The notes beneath the pieces were generated by a model. It did not search any database and was not told the origin of the DNA. It saw only the letters and a program-made list of their open reading frames with translations. From Thioclava atlantica (GTDB lineage: Bacteria; Pseudomonadota; Alphaproteobacteria; Rhodobacterales; Rhodobacteraceae): a stretch of 64,000 nucleotides of DNA. Both the position numbers and the translations under genes were made by a program. Below are positions 57,245 through 64,000 of the stretch, in pieces (position 1 is the stretch's first letter; each line of letters opens with the position of its first letter). The stretch spans positions 1 through 64,000 of the forward strand of contig NZ_AQRC01000017.1 of assembly GCF_000737065.1 (NCBI RefSeq), in the 5' to 3' direction.

Positions 57245-57558
57245 TCGCGCGCGCGGGGCAAGATATTGAGCGCCGCATAAAATACCCATTCCGGTAGGTT
57301 TTTGTCCATTCCGGAAAGCATAAAGTGACCATCGAAGGTTCTTCCTTCGATGGTTTTTCTTTTGTTTCAATGCTTTGGTTCGTCTCCGGCAAAGGGGCTT
57401 TCTTATCAGTTTTCCGGCGCTCCAGGCCGGTTGACGTCGCCTCGGGAAATCGACTTAACCTCCACCCAAACCCGGGTTCCTCATCATCAACGCCTCGCGA
57501 GCAGCCGTCTCGTGAGGGGCTTCAGCGGCGCGTGCCGCCTGATCAGAAGGAGCCTGCC
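57245..57558 (+). other. 314-base gap between the second RNR and the AAA+ ATPase
   Basis: Contains one strong terminator (57328-57363) and a weak promoter-like pair TTGACG (57431) / TTAACC (57449, 12 bases after the CCTCGG). No gene is supported. Codon-like bias falls away here, and the gap marks the border between core genes and the accessory end of the window. Confidence 0.6.
57328..57363 (+). terminator. Rho-independent terminator
   Basis: ACCATCGAAGG (57328-57338), loop TTCTT, CCTTCGATGGT (57344-57354), followed by TTTTCTTTT. A perfect 11-bp stem with a good U-tract, ending transcription from the second RNR. Confidence 0.92.
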
Positions 57559-58650
57559 ATGTCCGACCATTTCCCGATCTGCGACCTACGCTTCGATCTC
57601 GAGACCTCGCCTGCGAAGATCGAGGCCGAACTCACCAGTTTCCTGCGCAAGCTGCGTTGGGTGGCAAAGGGCCACGATCGGGCTGACTTTGACGCGGTGC
57701 GCGATGATGACCGCTGGGACGACGCGATGCGTGCGTGTCGCCCCAGCTTGCATGATGGCGACAGGATCCGGCGTCGCGCCTCTGCGCTCGCCGATCGGCG
57801 GCTGAGCGCGTCAGGAATGGCGCATTTGGGTCGTGACGCACGGGAGACGCTGACGGGGCTCAAGCACGGCGTGCGCATGGAACAGCTCGCGAGTGAACAC
57901 CGCGCCGACGAGATCGCCGCCGCTCTGCACGAGGAGATGCCCTGGATGTCCCGCGCGAGCGAGATCGCTTGGAATGCGATGCGTGAGAGTGTGCGCTCCG
58001 GAGCGCCCGCGCTGCGCCTGCCGACGCTCCTCCTCGACGGGCCGCCGGGAATCGGGAAGAGTCACTGGGCGCGTCGATTGGCGGAGCTGATTGGCACGCC
58101 CTCGGAACTGATCGATGCCGCAGCAGAGCCGGCGGGGTTCGCGGTGGCCGGAAGCCAGAAAGGCTGGGGGACGGCGCATCCGGGTCGCCCAGTCGAGATG
58201 ATACTACGTGAGCGGGTGGGCAATCCGATCATTGTTATCGATGAAATCGACAAGGTGGGGGAGGTGCGGTCGGACAAGGGCATAAGTTTCGCACTCTCGA
58301 ACGCGCTTCTTCCCCTTCTGGAGCCACTAAGTGCCCGGGCCTGGAGCTGTCCCTTCTTCCGGGTGCGGTTCGATATGCGGTGGATCAGCTGGGTTCTGAC
58401 CTCGAACAACCGCCGCAACGTTCCTGCGCCTTTGCTGAGCCGCTGCCGGGTTGTGGATGTAGCGCCTCTCACGGGCGTGCATTTGGTCCACTTTGCGCGG
58501 AGGGAAGGGGCAAGGCGAGGTTTGTCCGATGGGGCGATCGAGGCGCTATCGGAAGTGCTGGCACGCACCCATCAGAATGTGGATTTGCGGGCCGTTATCA
58601 AGCTGATCGATGGCTTGTTTGCGCGTGAGAACCTGCCACCGCGGCATTGA
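57559..58650 (+). CDS. Lon-like AAA+ ATPase without protease domain
   Basis: A 363-residue protein. Residues 1-150 are alpha-helical and unrecognised. From about 155 an AAA+ module follows: Walker A GPPGIGKSHW (161-170), pore-side region KGWGTAHPGRPVEMIL, Walker B IIVIDEIDK (224-232), sensor 1 TSNN (281-284), a likely arginine finger R295 in PLLSRC, and sensor 2 R344 in VDLRAVIKL. The block between Walker A and B resembles Lon (PG...IIQ...DEIDK), but no LAN or Ser-Lys protease domain is present. An MbcA/ParS-type antitoxin gene follows 151 bases downstream. The function is unknown; a chaperone or remodelling role is inference. Confidence 0.82.
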   Translation: MSDHFPICDLRFDLETSPAKIEAELTSFLRKLRWVAKGHDRADFDAVRDDDRWDDAMRACRPSLHDGDRIRRRASALADRRLSASGMAHLGRDARETLTGLKHGVRMEQLASEHRADEIAAALHEEMPWMSRASEIAWNAMRESVRSGAPALRLPTLLLDGPPGIGKSHWARRLAELIGTPSELIDAAAEPAGFAVAGSQKGWGTAHPGRPVEMILRERVGNPIIVIDEIDKVGEVRSDKGISFALSNALLPLLEPLSARAWSCPFFRVRFDMRWISWVLTSNNRRNVPAPLLSRCRVVDVAPLTGVHLVHFARREGARRGLSDGAIEALSEVLARTHQNVDLRAVIKLIDGLFARENLPPRH

Positions 58651-58801
58651 GGGCAATTCGTATTCAGCCCTGCGCGGCGGACCTCAGCGGCACGCTGCCA
58701 AAGGGCGTCGCCCTTGGCAATCCGGCGCTACTCGTTTGAGCCGAAGACCGAGCCGACCTGGTCGTATCGAAGTGAAAACAACCTGCTTGCGGAGAGAGCG
58801 G

Positions 58802-59188
58802 ATGGAGATCGAAGGCAACAGCTTTTCTCAGGTGGAGATCGAAGTGTTCCTGAAGGCCTATTCGCGCCTTGCGCGCGCATGGGGTCTGTCGGAGCACGAA
58901 GCCTCTGGCCTCCTCGGAATGCCTGGGCCAGTTTGGAGCACCCCACAGGAGCCGGGCGATGCCCCGTCTCTGACGGAGGTTCAACTCCTTCGCCTTTCTG
59001 CTGTGCTCGGGATCTACAAGGCGCTTGAACTCTATTTCTCCAAGCCGCTCGCGCGCACTTGGATGACGCGGCCCAACACCGGGCCGCTGTTTCTCGGAGC
59101 GCGCCCGGTTGATGTAGCGATCAAAGGAGGATTGGAACAGATCCTGGAGATCCGGAAATATCTCAATGCTTGCCTCGCCGGGGCGTGA
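58802..59188 (+). CDS. MbcA/ParS/Xre-type antitoxin (DUF2384) without an adjacent toxin
   Basis: A 128-residue protein. The N-terminal half is a helical HTH-like region (EVFLKAYSRLARAWGLSEHEASGLL), the C-terminal half a toxin-binding domain with the family WMTRPNTGPLFLGARPVDVA block and IKGGLEQILEIRKYL. Such antitoxins normally pair with RES-domain (Xre-RES) toxins encoded directly next to them. None is seen here: the upstream partner is the AAA+ ATPase and the downstream gene is a truncated nuclease. GGAGAG precedes the ATG 58802. An upstream in-frame extension has no coding character. Confidence 0.85.
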   Translation: MEIEGNSFSQVEIEVFLKAYSRLARAWGLSEHEASGLLGMPGPVWSTPQEPGDAPSLTEVQLLRLSAVLGIYKALELYFSKPLARTWMTRPNTGPLFLGARPVDVAIKGGLEQILEIRKYLNACLAGA

Positions 59189-59231
59189 GGAGTGGGCCGC
59201 ACCGTCAGCGGACGGCGCCAGTTCAGTCCCG

Positions 59232-60020
59232 CTATTGAGCGTATCCGGTCCGAAGGGCTTCGGGGCGTGGACTATAGGGGTAATTCGGGCGGAAAGCTGG
59301 CTTTCTCTGCACGTGCGAAGGCGCCCTTGTCGTAGGATGAAAGTGGACAGCGGGGATTCCTTCTGCCAATGGTAGATCGGAGTTCTGTCCGGGGAGCGAG
59401 AGATATAGCCCCTCTCCGACGATCAAGGTGTCGTCGGCATCAGGTTGGACGTTCGTCCAACGCTCAAATGGCCGCCACTCAGAGAGCGTTTTTCCCAAGG
59501 CGCGGCGAACCCACAGTTGGACGGAAACATGTTGACGAAGCCACTGATGGAGAGTGGAGCGATCAAAGAAATCCAACGCAACGGAGCCTGGGGTGACAAG
59601 CTTGTCCACCTCTTCCGACATGAGCTTACGGCGTTCTGTCAGCTTGGCAGGCGCAAGGTCATCTTTTAGGCTGACGATGACGTATGCGCCCTGAGATATA
59701 GCCAACTCTTGAAATAGATCTTTGCTGGTGTCCTTGCCTGAGATCTCTTTCTTGATGGCCGCCTGTGCCATAGATGGCACTTTGGCCTGGTAGACCGTAT
59801 CCCTGCGCCTAATGAAATCACCCACAAAGGTCGGATCTTTGACAGTTACGCGAATGTCGACACCGCCATCCGCCGCTGTGAGACTTCCGCCCCAACGAAC
59901 GCTGCTGATTGCATGGCTTTTTGCGGCGACTTCAGCCTCACAAAGGCGTGCAATCAGCTCCTCTAACTGACCATCATCAAGGCCAAGAAGGTCATCTTTT
60001 TCAATCTCGAAAATTGGCAT
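59232..60020 (-). pseudogene. 3'-truncated PD-(D/E)xK nuclease gene, probable remnant of an STAND/Avs-like defence gene
   Basis: The frame encodes about 210 residues of coherent protein followed by about 50 residues of unrelated sequence to a chance stop. The N-terminal domain has a PD-(D/E)xK-type core: ADGGVDIRVTV with Asp55, then Gln78-Ala-Lys80 (VYQAKV), preceded by LEELIARLCEAEV. The following block RRALGKTLSEWRPFERWTN is like the hinge between effector nuclease and STAND ATPase of large defence proteins; the ATPase and sensor parts are missing. GC is about 49% over 59641-59760, against about 70% in core genes, pointing to horizontal origin. ATG 60020 is chosen; 60038 is also possible. 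Confidence 0.65.
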
Positions 60021-60425
60021 CTTTTCTATACATCTCACTCAAGTAAACGGCCTTCGCATTGACTATTTTGGCCCCAATGGAGGGTGTGCACCTGAGGAAT
60101 ACCGCGCAAATTCAAAATCCGGTTATGCTCTTGAGATGTAAGGGCCTTCGAAACCCTACAGTGCTGAAAACGCTACTGTAAAGACGTCGCCAAGTCCGCG
60201 AGTGGCAGAAGTGTGATCGCGACGCCGCAAATATGGGTCGCCGCGCCAAGGTCAGCTTTGAGGAAGCTGCAATGCAGCATCGATCGTAAAGGCGAAAGTC
60301 CGCAATGGGCCGTGAGCATCACGCAGCACCGCCAGGCTGGTCACGCGGCCCGCCGCAGCGCCGCATGACCGCTTTGAGCCCAACTTGCCCATTCGACAAC
60401 GTGCAGCGAACGGCCGCTTTCTTCA
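60021..60425. other. About 400 bases without a supported gene
   Basis: No gene with good coding character. The first 150 bases are AT-rich like the nuclease gene. From 60300 to 60420 the sequence resembles degenerate fragments typical of Rhodobacterales intergenic DNA: GCGAACGGCCGCTT at 60406-60419 recurs with one change as ACGAATGGCCGCTT at 63226-63239. It probably marks an old recombination site. Confidence 0.5.
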
Positions 60426-60839
60426 TCACTTCCGGGGCGGCAGGCTTCTCGAAATCCCCCGAAACTCCGCGATCAGCGTGCCGTCTCCGGTCACGACAGA
60501 CCCATCATAGACACCGGTTCGCCCACTCTCGGAGCGGTGGGCAATCCTGACCGTGAGCATGTCACCGACATTTGCCGGACGCAGGTAAATGATCGAGCAT
60601 TGCTGTGCGACAGCCGGATGCTCGCCGCTGTTGCAAGCGACCCCGAAGGCGGCATCGGCCAGCGCGAAGATCGTCCCTCCGTGACAGGTGCCATGAGCCT
60701 GCACCATGTTCTTTCCGACCGTCAGCGAAAGAGTAGCTGCGCCGTCCCCCACATCATCCAGCGTCGCCCCGAATTGCCGCATCAACGCATCGCCTTCGAA
60801 CATGCGCCGCGCCGCGCTGTGTTCGTCATTGTCAATCAT
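60426..60839 (-). CDS. PaaI-family hotdog thioesterase (hydroxyphenylacetyl-CoA thioesterase-like)
   Basis: A 137-residue hotdog-fold thioesterase with the PaaI signature AHGTCHGGTIFALADAAFG (active-site HGG...D) and IIYLRPANVGDML. PaaI hydrolyses stuck or unwanted aryl- and acyl-CoA thioesters. The ATG at 60839 has GGAGG 9-10 bases upstream. It is divergent from the MarR-GNAT gene across a 59-base gap containing an inverted repeat, so both are probably controlled together. No phenylacetate genes are nearby, so the natural substrate here is open. Confidence 0.9.
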   Translation of the reverse strand: MIDNDEHSAARRMFEGDALMRQFGATLDDVGDGAATLSLTVGKNMVQAHGTCHGGTIFALADAAFGVACNSGEHPAVAQQCSIIYLRPANVGDMLTVRIAHRSESGRTGVYDGSVVTGDGTLIAEFRGISRSLPPRK

Positions 60840-60861
60840 TGCAAATAACCTCCAAATCAGC

Positions 60862-60880
60862 ATATTGCTAAAAGCAACAT
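60862..60880. promoter_or_regulatory. Inverted repeat TTGCT-AAA-AGCAA, MarR-type operator candidate
   Basis: TTGCT (60865-60869) and AGCAA (60873-60877) with AT-rich flanks form a near-palindrome in the 59-base gap between the divergent paaI-like and marR-gnat genes. Size and position fit autoregulation by the MarR domain. Confidence 0.55.
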
Positions 60881-60898
60881 ATATAAGGAATAGTCAAT

Positions 60899-61822
60899 AT
60901 GTCGGAGGATCGCATTGCGCAGTTCAGGGAGTTCAACCGCTTCCACACGCGCTTGATCGGTGCGCTGAATGAACATCTGCTGGCATCTGACTACACGCTG
61001 CCGCAGGTACGGGTTCTCTATGAAGTGGCCAACGCACCGCGGAAGGCTCCACCTTCGGCCCGCGATCTGGGCGAAGCTCTCGGTATGGACACCGGCTATT
61101 TGAGCCGGATCGTTACCGGCCTGGCCGAGGAAGGATTGATTGACCGTGTGCCTTCGGACGGGAACGCGAAGAGGCTGGCGCTGACGCTTTCCGACAAAGG
61201 CCGCGAGGTCTTCAAGGGACTGAACGACGCCTCAGCCAAGGAAGCGGCCACGATGCTCGAAGGCCTGTCGGACCAGGAACAGCGCGAGCTGATCGGTGCG
61301 ATGTGGAAGGTGCGCCGTCTGCTGGGTAACGGGACAAACGAAGCAACCTTCATACTGCGTGACCCTGAACCGGGTGATCTGGGATGGATCACCTATCAGC
61401 ATGGGCGTCTCTACGCCAAGGAATACGGCTGGGACTGGACCTTCGAGGCTCTGGTTGCGGAAATCGTCGGCCAGTTCGCCAAGACCTATGATCCGTCCTG
61501 TGAACGTTGCTGGGTGGCGGAGCGCGAGGGCGAAGTCATCGGATCGGTCTTCGTCGTCCGGCAGGACGACGACACCGCCAAGCTGCGCCTGCTCTATGTG
61601 GATGAAAGCGCGCGCGGTCTCGGCCTCGGGCGGCGGCTGGTCGAGGAAACCCTGCGCTTCGCCCGCGCTAAAGGCTACAAGCGGATGATCCTCTGGACGA
61701 ATGATGTGCTTGTTTCCGCGAGGCGCATCTACGAGGCGGCCAGATTCGAACTTCTGGAAGAGGAACCCCATCACAGCTTCGGCAAGGATTTGGTCGGGCA
61801 GGTGTGGGGCCGCGATTTGTGA
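60899..61822 (+). CDS. MarR-family regulator fused to a GNAT N-acetyltransferase
   Basis: A 307-residue fusion. Residues 1-142 form a MarR winged helix (GALNEHLLASDYTLPQVRVL, LGEALGMDTGYLSRIVTGL, wing DGNAKRLALTLSDKG). Residues 150-305 form a GNAT domain with the acetyl-CoA motif LYVDESARGLGLGRRLVEE and ARRIYEAARFEL. Such MarR-GNAT fusions are a known class, probably sensing and acetylating a small molecule. It heads an operon with an exporter and a FlK-like thioesterase, with 4-base overlaps. Confidence 0.93.
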   Translation: MSEDRIAQFREFNRFHTRLIGALNEHLLASDYTLPQVRVLYEVANAPRKAPPSARDLGEALGMDTGYLSRIVTGLAEEGLIDRVPSDGNAKRLALTLSDKGREVFKGLNDASAKEAATMLEGLSDQEQRELIGAMWKVRRLLGNGTNEATFILRDPEPGDLGWITYQHGRLYAKEYGWDWTFEALVAEIVGQFAKTYDPSCERCWVAEREGEVIGSVFVVRQDDDTAKLRLLYVDESARGLGLGRRLVEETLRFARAKGYKRMILWTNDVLVSARRIYEAARFELLEEEPHHSFGKDLVGQVWGRDL

Positions 61823-62733
61823 CAGAAACTGGTTCGGGATCGGGGGCCGTCGCGGGGCTATTGACAGGAATACAGGTCGGCGCGGCGCTCTTTGCCAGCC
61901 AGCTCATCGTCAGCGATGTCGGAGTCGGGCTGCTGGGGCTTCTGCGATACGGCATCGCCCTGCTGCTCCTTTTCCCTCTCCTGCTCCTAAGACCATCCGC
62001 GCCGATCGCACGTGCCGATTGGCTCCCGATCATCCTGCTCGGTCTTGGTCAGATCGGGATGATGATCGCCCTGCTCAACACGGCCGTCGCCTATACCAGC
62101 GCCGCACGGGTCGCCCTGATCTTCGCGACCTTGCCCGCCGTCAGTATGTTTATCGACCTTGCTCTTGGTCGTCCGTTCGGGGGCAGGCGCATCGGTCTTG
62201 GGGTCGCGCTGTCGATAGGCGGTGTGGCGGTCCTGGTCGGCGCAGATGCGATGACCGGCGGGGTTCGCACAAACGATGTCATTGGCATGGGTGCCGCCGC
62301 CGGAGCGACACTCTGCGTTGCAGTCTGCTCGTCGCTCTACGCGCCTTTCGTGAGGCGATACGGCCCCGTCAAGATCAGCTCCGTTGCCTTTACAGTCTCG
62401 CTAATTCCGCTTGGACTGATCGCGGTAATCCTGCCATCTGCGCAGACACCGAATGAATGGACGAGTGCAATTTGGTGGCTGATCCTGGCAATCGGCCTGT
62501 CCTCGGGCATCGGCTACCTGATGTGGTTCCACGCCATCGAGAAATTGCCCGCAACCCTCGTCACCGGTTTTCTCGCTCTCAGCCCGATCACCGCTGCGGT
62601 TCTGTCGCTGGTCTCCCTCGCGACGGACATGACGCCCTCGTTGCTGATTGCCGTCGCTATCGTCTGCGGCGGTATCCTCTGCTTCGCCCGCTTCAAGGAG
62701 CGGCCCATCGACCGAAAGGAAAAACACCTATGA
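61819..62733 (+). CDS. EamA/DMT-superfamily transporter
   Basis: A 304-residue protein with ten hydrophobic segments arranged as two EamA halves (SQLIVSDVGVGLLGLLRYGIA; then AVAYTSAARVALIFATLPAV; second half SSVAFTVSLIPLGLIAVIL and ATLVTGFLALSPITAAVLSLV). Members export metabolites or drugs. The start is the GTG at 61819, which overlaps the preceding stop as GTGA; it overlaps the next gene as ATGA. Substrate unknown; it may remove the compound detoxified by its neighbours. Confidence 0.9.
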   Translation: MTETGSGSGAVAGLLTGIQVGAALFASQLIVSDVGVGLLGLLRYGIALLLLFPLLLLRPSAPIARADWLPIILLGLGQIGMMIALLNTAVAYTSAARVALIFATLPAVSMFIDLALGRPFGGRRIGLGVALSIGGVAVLVGADAMTGGVRTNDVIGMGAAAGATLCVAVCSSLYAPFVRRYGPVKISSVAFTVSLIPLGLIAVILPSAQTPNEWTSAIWWLILAIGLSSGIGYLMWFHAIEKLPATLVTGFLALSPITAAVLSLVSLATDMTPSLLIAVAIVCGGILCFARFKERPIDRKEKHL

Positions 62734-63146
62734 AGGACACGCTGAAACCCGGCCTGAAACACGCCGGCACGCTGAAGGTGTTGCCCTCGATGACCGTTCC
62801 AAATGTCAGCGCGGAGCTGACGGCCTTCGCGGATATGCCACCGGTGTTCGCTACGGCGATGATGGTGGGCTTCATCGAAGCCACCTGCATCGAGTGCATC
62901 GCGAATCACTTGGGTGATGGAGAACACACGGTTGGAACGCACATCAATATCAGCCACACCGCTGCGACGCCCGCCGGAATGGGCTTGCGGGCCGAGGTCA
63001 GCCTGACTGGCGTGGAGCGCCGGATGCTTACCTTCAAGGTGGAGGCATTCGATGATGTCGGCCTGATCGGAAAAGGCAGTCACCACCGCGCGGTGATCGA
63101 TCTCGACCGGTTCATGGCGAAAGTCGAGGAAAAGGCGAGAGGATAA
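62730..63146 (+). CDS. FlK-like acyl-CoA thioesterase (fluoroacetyl-CoA-thioesterase family)
   Basis: A 138-residue hotdog-fold protein very close in length and layout to FlK of Streptomyces cattleya. The FlK catalytic residues Thr42, Glu50 and His76 fall at identical numbers here (VFATAMMVGFIE: T42, E50; HINISHTAAT: H76), and R120 is conserved. Of the two lid phenylalanines, F33 is kept and F36 is Met. FlK hydrolyses fluoroacetyl-CoA selectively; with F36 replaced the substrate range may differ. It is the last gene of the MarR-GNAT/EamA operon, overlapped by 4 bases. Confidence 0.88.
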   Translation: MKDTLKPGLKHAGTLKVLPSMTVPNVSAELTAFADMPPVFATAMMVGFIEATCIECIANHLGDGEHTVGTHINISHTAATPAGMGLRAEVSLTGVERRMLTFKVEAFDDVGLIGKGSHHRAVIDLDRFMAKVEEKARG

Positions 63147-63309
63147 TCGCCATGAGCGGACATTGGACGAAGGGCGGCTTTGTCCGCACTGCCGACCTTC
63201 ACCCACGAAAATTGCTGCGCGATTCACGAATGGCCGCTTCGGTGACGGTGCGGTGAGTCATCGACGGTCGCTTCGAACGGCAGGACTGGGCCGATTAGGT
63301 CGACGCGGA
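63147..63309. other. 163-base gap with degenerate Rhodobacterales intergenic sequence
   Basis: No gene. Contains GCGGCTTTGTCCGCACTGCC-like sequence and ACGAATGGCCGCTTC (63226-63240), a relative of the fragment at 60406-60419. It separates the FlK-like gene from the convergent XRE-cupin gene. No terminator hairpin with a T-run is evident. Confidence 0.45.
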
Positions 63310-63921
63310 TCACCAGACTGGCGGTGTGGTCACCCACATGATCTTGCAGATGTCCTGGCCGATATTGCGGAACCGGTGCGGCCGCTTGCTTTCGAAATGG
63401 AATGAATCTCCTTCGCGAAGCCGATAGCTGTCCTCATCCACGAATAGTTCTGCCTCGCCGCAAAGCACGACACCGCATTCCTCGCCTTCGTGGCTATAGG
63501 ATTCATCGCCCGATCCGCCGCCGGGCTCGATCACGATTTCCATGACCTGCAAGCTGCCCTCGTCATGGGCCGTCAGGAAAGACTTCACCATGCCCCGGTC
63601 GCCAAAATCGACCGTGCGTCGATGCCCTGATCGCACGATCAGCCCGTTTTCGCGATCGGCCGACGGTGCCGCTTCGAAGAGCGACATGAAGGGGATGCCT
63701 ATCACCTCGCAGATCGCGCGCAGATTTCGCACCGAGGGGGAGGAAATTCCACGCTCGATCTGGCTCAGCAGCCCCGTCGAGATCCCGACCCCGTCCGCGA
63801 CGGTCTGCAGGGACAGCCGGCGATCCCTGCGCGCGCGGCGCACCGCATCGCCAAGCGACACATCATCGAGACCGCCGAGCGGGTCGGGCTGTAATCTTGC
63901 TTCGGTCGGGGCGAGGGGCAT
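63310..63921 (-). CDS. XRE-family regulator with C-terminal cupin sensor domain
   Basis: A 203-residue transcription regulator. An HTH of XRE type at about residues 22-75 (LGDAVRRARRDRRLSLQTVADGVGISTGLLSQIERG) is followed by a cupin domain at about 125-200 (EIVIEPGGGSGDESYSHEGEECGVVL, RLREGDSFHFESKRPHRFRN), whose His/Glu residues suggest metal or small-molecule binding. Such regulators control amino-acid, polyamine or transport genes next to them. It is convergent with the FlK-like gene; its target genes lie probably to the right, outside the window. The ATG at 63921 is preferred over a TTG at 63951. Confidence 0.9.
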   Translation of the reverse strand: MPLAPTEARLQPDPLGGLDDVSLGDAVRRARRDRRLSLQTVADGVGISTGLLSQIERGISSPSVRNLRAICEVIGIPFMSLFEAAPSADRENGLIVRSGHRRTVDFGDRGMVKSFLTAHDEGSLQVMEIVIEPGGGSGDESYSHEGEECGVVLCGEAELFVDEDSYRLREGDSFHFESKRPHRFRNIGQDICKIMWVTTPPVW

Positions 63922-64000
63922 GGGGAGCTCTTCTTTCACTAGGGAAGGCAACGTCGATCGGAACTTCTTTATATGAAACGTTCAGCTTGTGGATAAGAAA
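63922..64000. other. AT-rich upstream region of the XRE-cupin gene (window end)
   Basis: The last 79 bases hold the ribosome-binding site (GAAAGAAGAG) of the minus-strand regulator and AT-rich sequence typical of a promoter region. No further gene is visible before the window ends. Confidence 0.5.

Noticed and set aside
54944-57370. 808-codon antisense frame opposite the second RNR
   Set aside because: Same GC artefact; the composition is unlike a real protein and the RNR has clear motifs.
58610-58801. N-terminal extension of the antitoxin gene from 58610
   Set aside because: The extension is Arg-rich and overlaps the end of the ATPase gene in another frame; the ATG at 58802 has a good ribosome-binding site.
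59369-59669. Two short plus-strand frames within the nuclease remnant
   Set aside because: They lie opposite the recognisable nuclease domain and show no protein features.

Overview
The window is high-GC (about 70% in a core-gene stretch I counted) and reads as the chromosome of a member of the Rhodobacterales (Rhodobacter/Paracoccus-like alphaproteobacteria). Supporting signs are a lexA preceded by the alphaproteobacterial SOS box GTTC-N7-GTTC, class II (B12-dependent) ribonucleotide reductases, an Entner-Doudoroff gene set, a Bpt-type aminoacyl-tRNA-protein transferase, DUF1489, DUF2852 and RSP_2648-type PIN proteins, TRAP transporters, and a recurring intergenic AAATATCCC...GG element typical of this order. 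No rRNA, insertion sequence, phage or CRISPR array is visible; the only tRNA is tRNA-Pro(UGG).

Layout. 1-16.4 kb is housekeeping: the 3' part of comEC, lexA, a tightly overlapped trpG-trpD-trpC-moaC-moeA string, a divergent-polysaccharide-deacetylase protein, trpE, a PpiD/SurA-type foldase, an aminotransferase, DUF2127, gpt, a LysE exporter, fabI and pdxH. 16.4-22.7 kb holds a double cold-shock protein, a DUF192 protein, tRNA-Pro, the long class II RNR nrdJ and a zinc-ribbon protein. 22.7-31.1 kb is a surface-glycan cluster (flippase, three glycosyltransferases, secreted beta-helix protein, polymerase/ligase). 31.1-33.7 kb is ilvB-ilvH with a readable attenuator: promoter, 16-residue leader peptide containing Ile-Leu-Leu-Val-Val-Val, an alternative hairpin and a terminator. 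34.0-39.4 kb encodes TRAP permeases, two tiny paralogous lipoproteins and two near-duplicate TRAP binding proteins. 39.7-44.9 kb carries bpt, DUF2852, ybaK, glnE and a small downstream gene. 44.9-54 kb carries edd and eda on one strand and zwf-pgl-pgi on the other; the same 14-bp palindrome sits in front of edd and of zwf. 54.4-57.2 kb carries a second, shorter class II RNR preceded by a pair of NrdR-like boxes phased 31 bp apart.

The last 6.7 kb (57.3-64 kb) looks accessory: a Lon-like AAA+ ATPase without protease, an MbcA/ParS/Xre-type antitoxin without an obvious toxin, a truncated PD-(D/E)xK nuclease gene of about 50% GC, then a compact module of PaaI thioesterase, MarR-GNAT fusion, EamA exporter and a FlK-like (fluoroacetyl-CoA-type) thioesterase, followed by an XRE-cupin regulator. 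This end is the best place to look for an undescribed system: the ATPase/antitoxin pair and the FlK module are the two strongest candidates. All function calls rest on motif recognition by eye; no database search was run.
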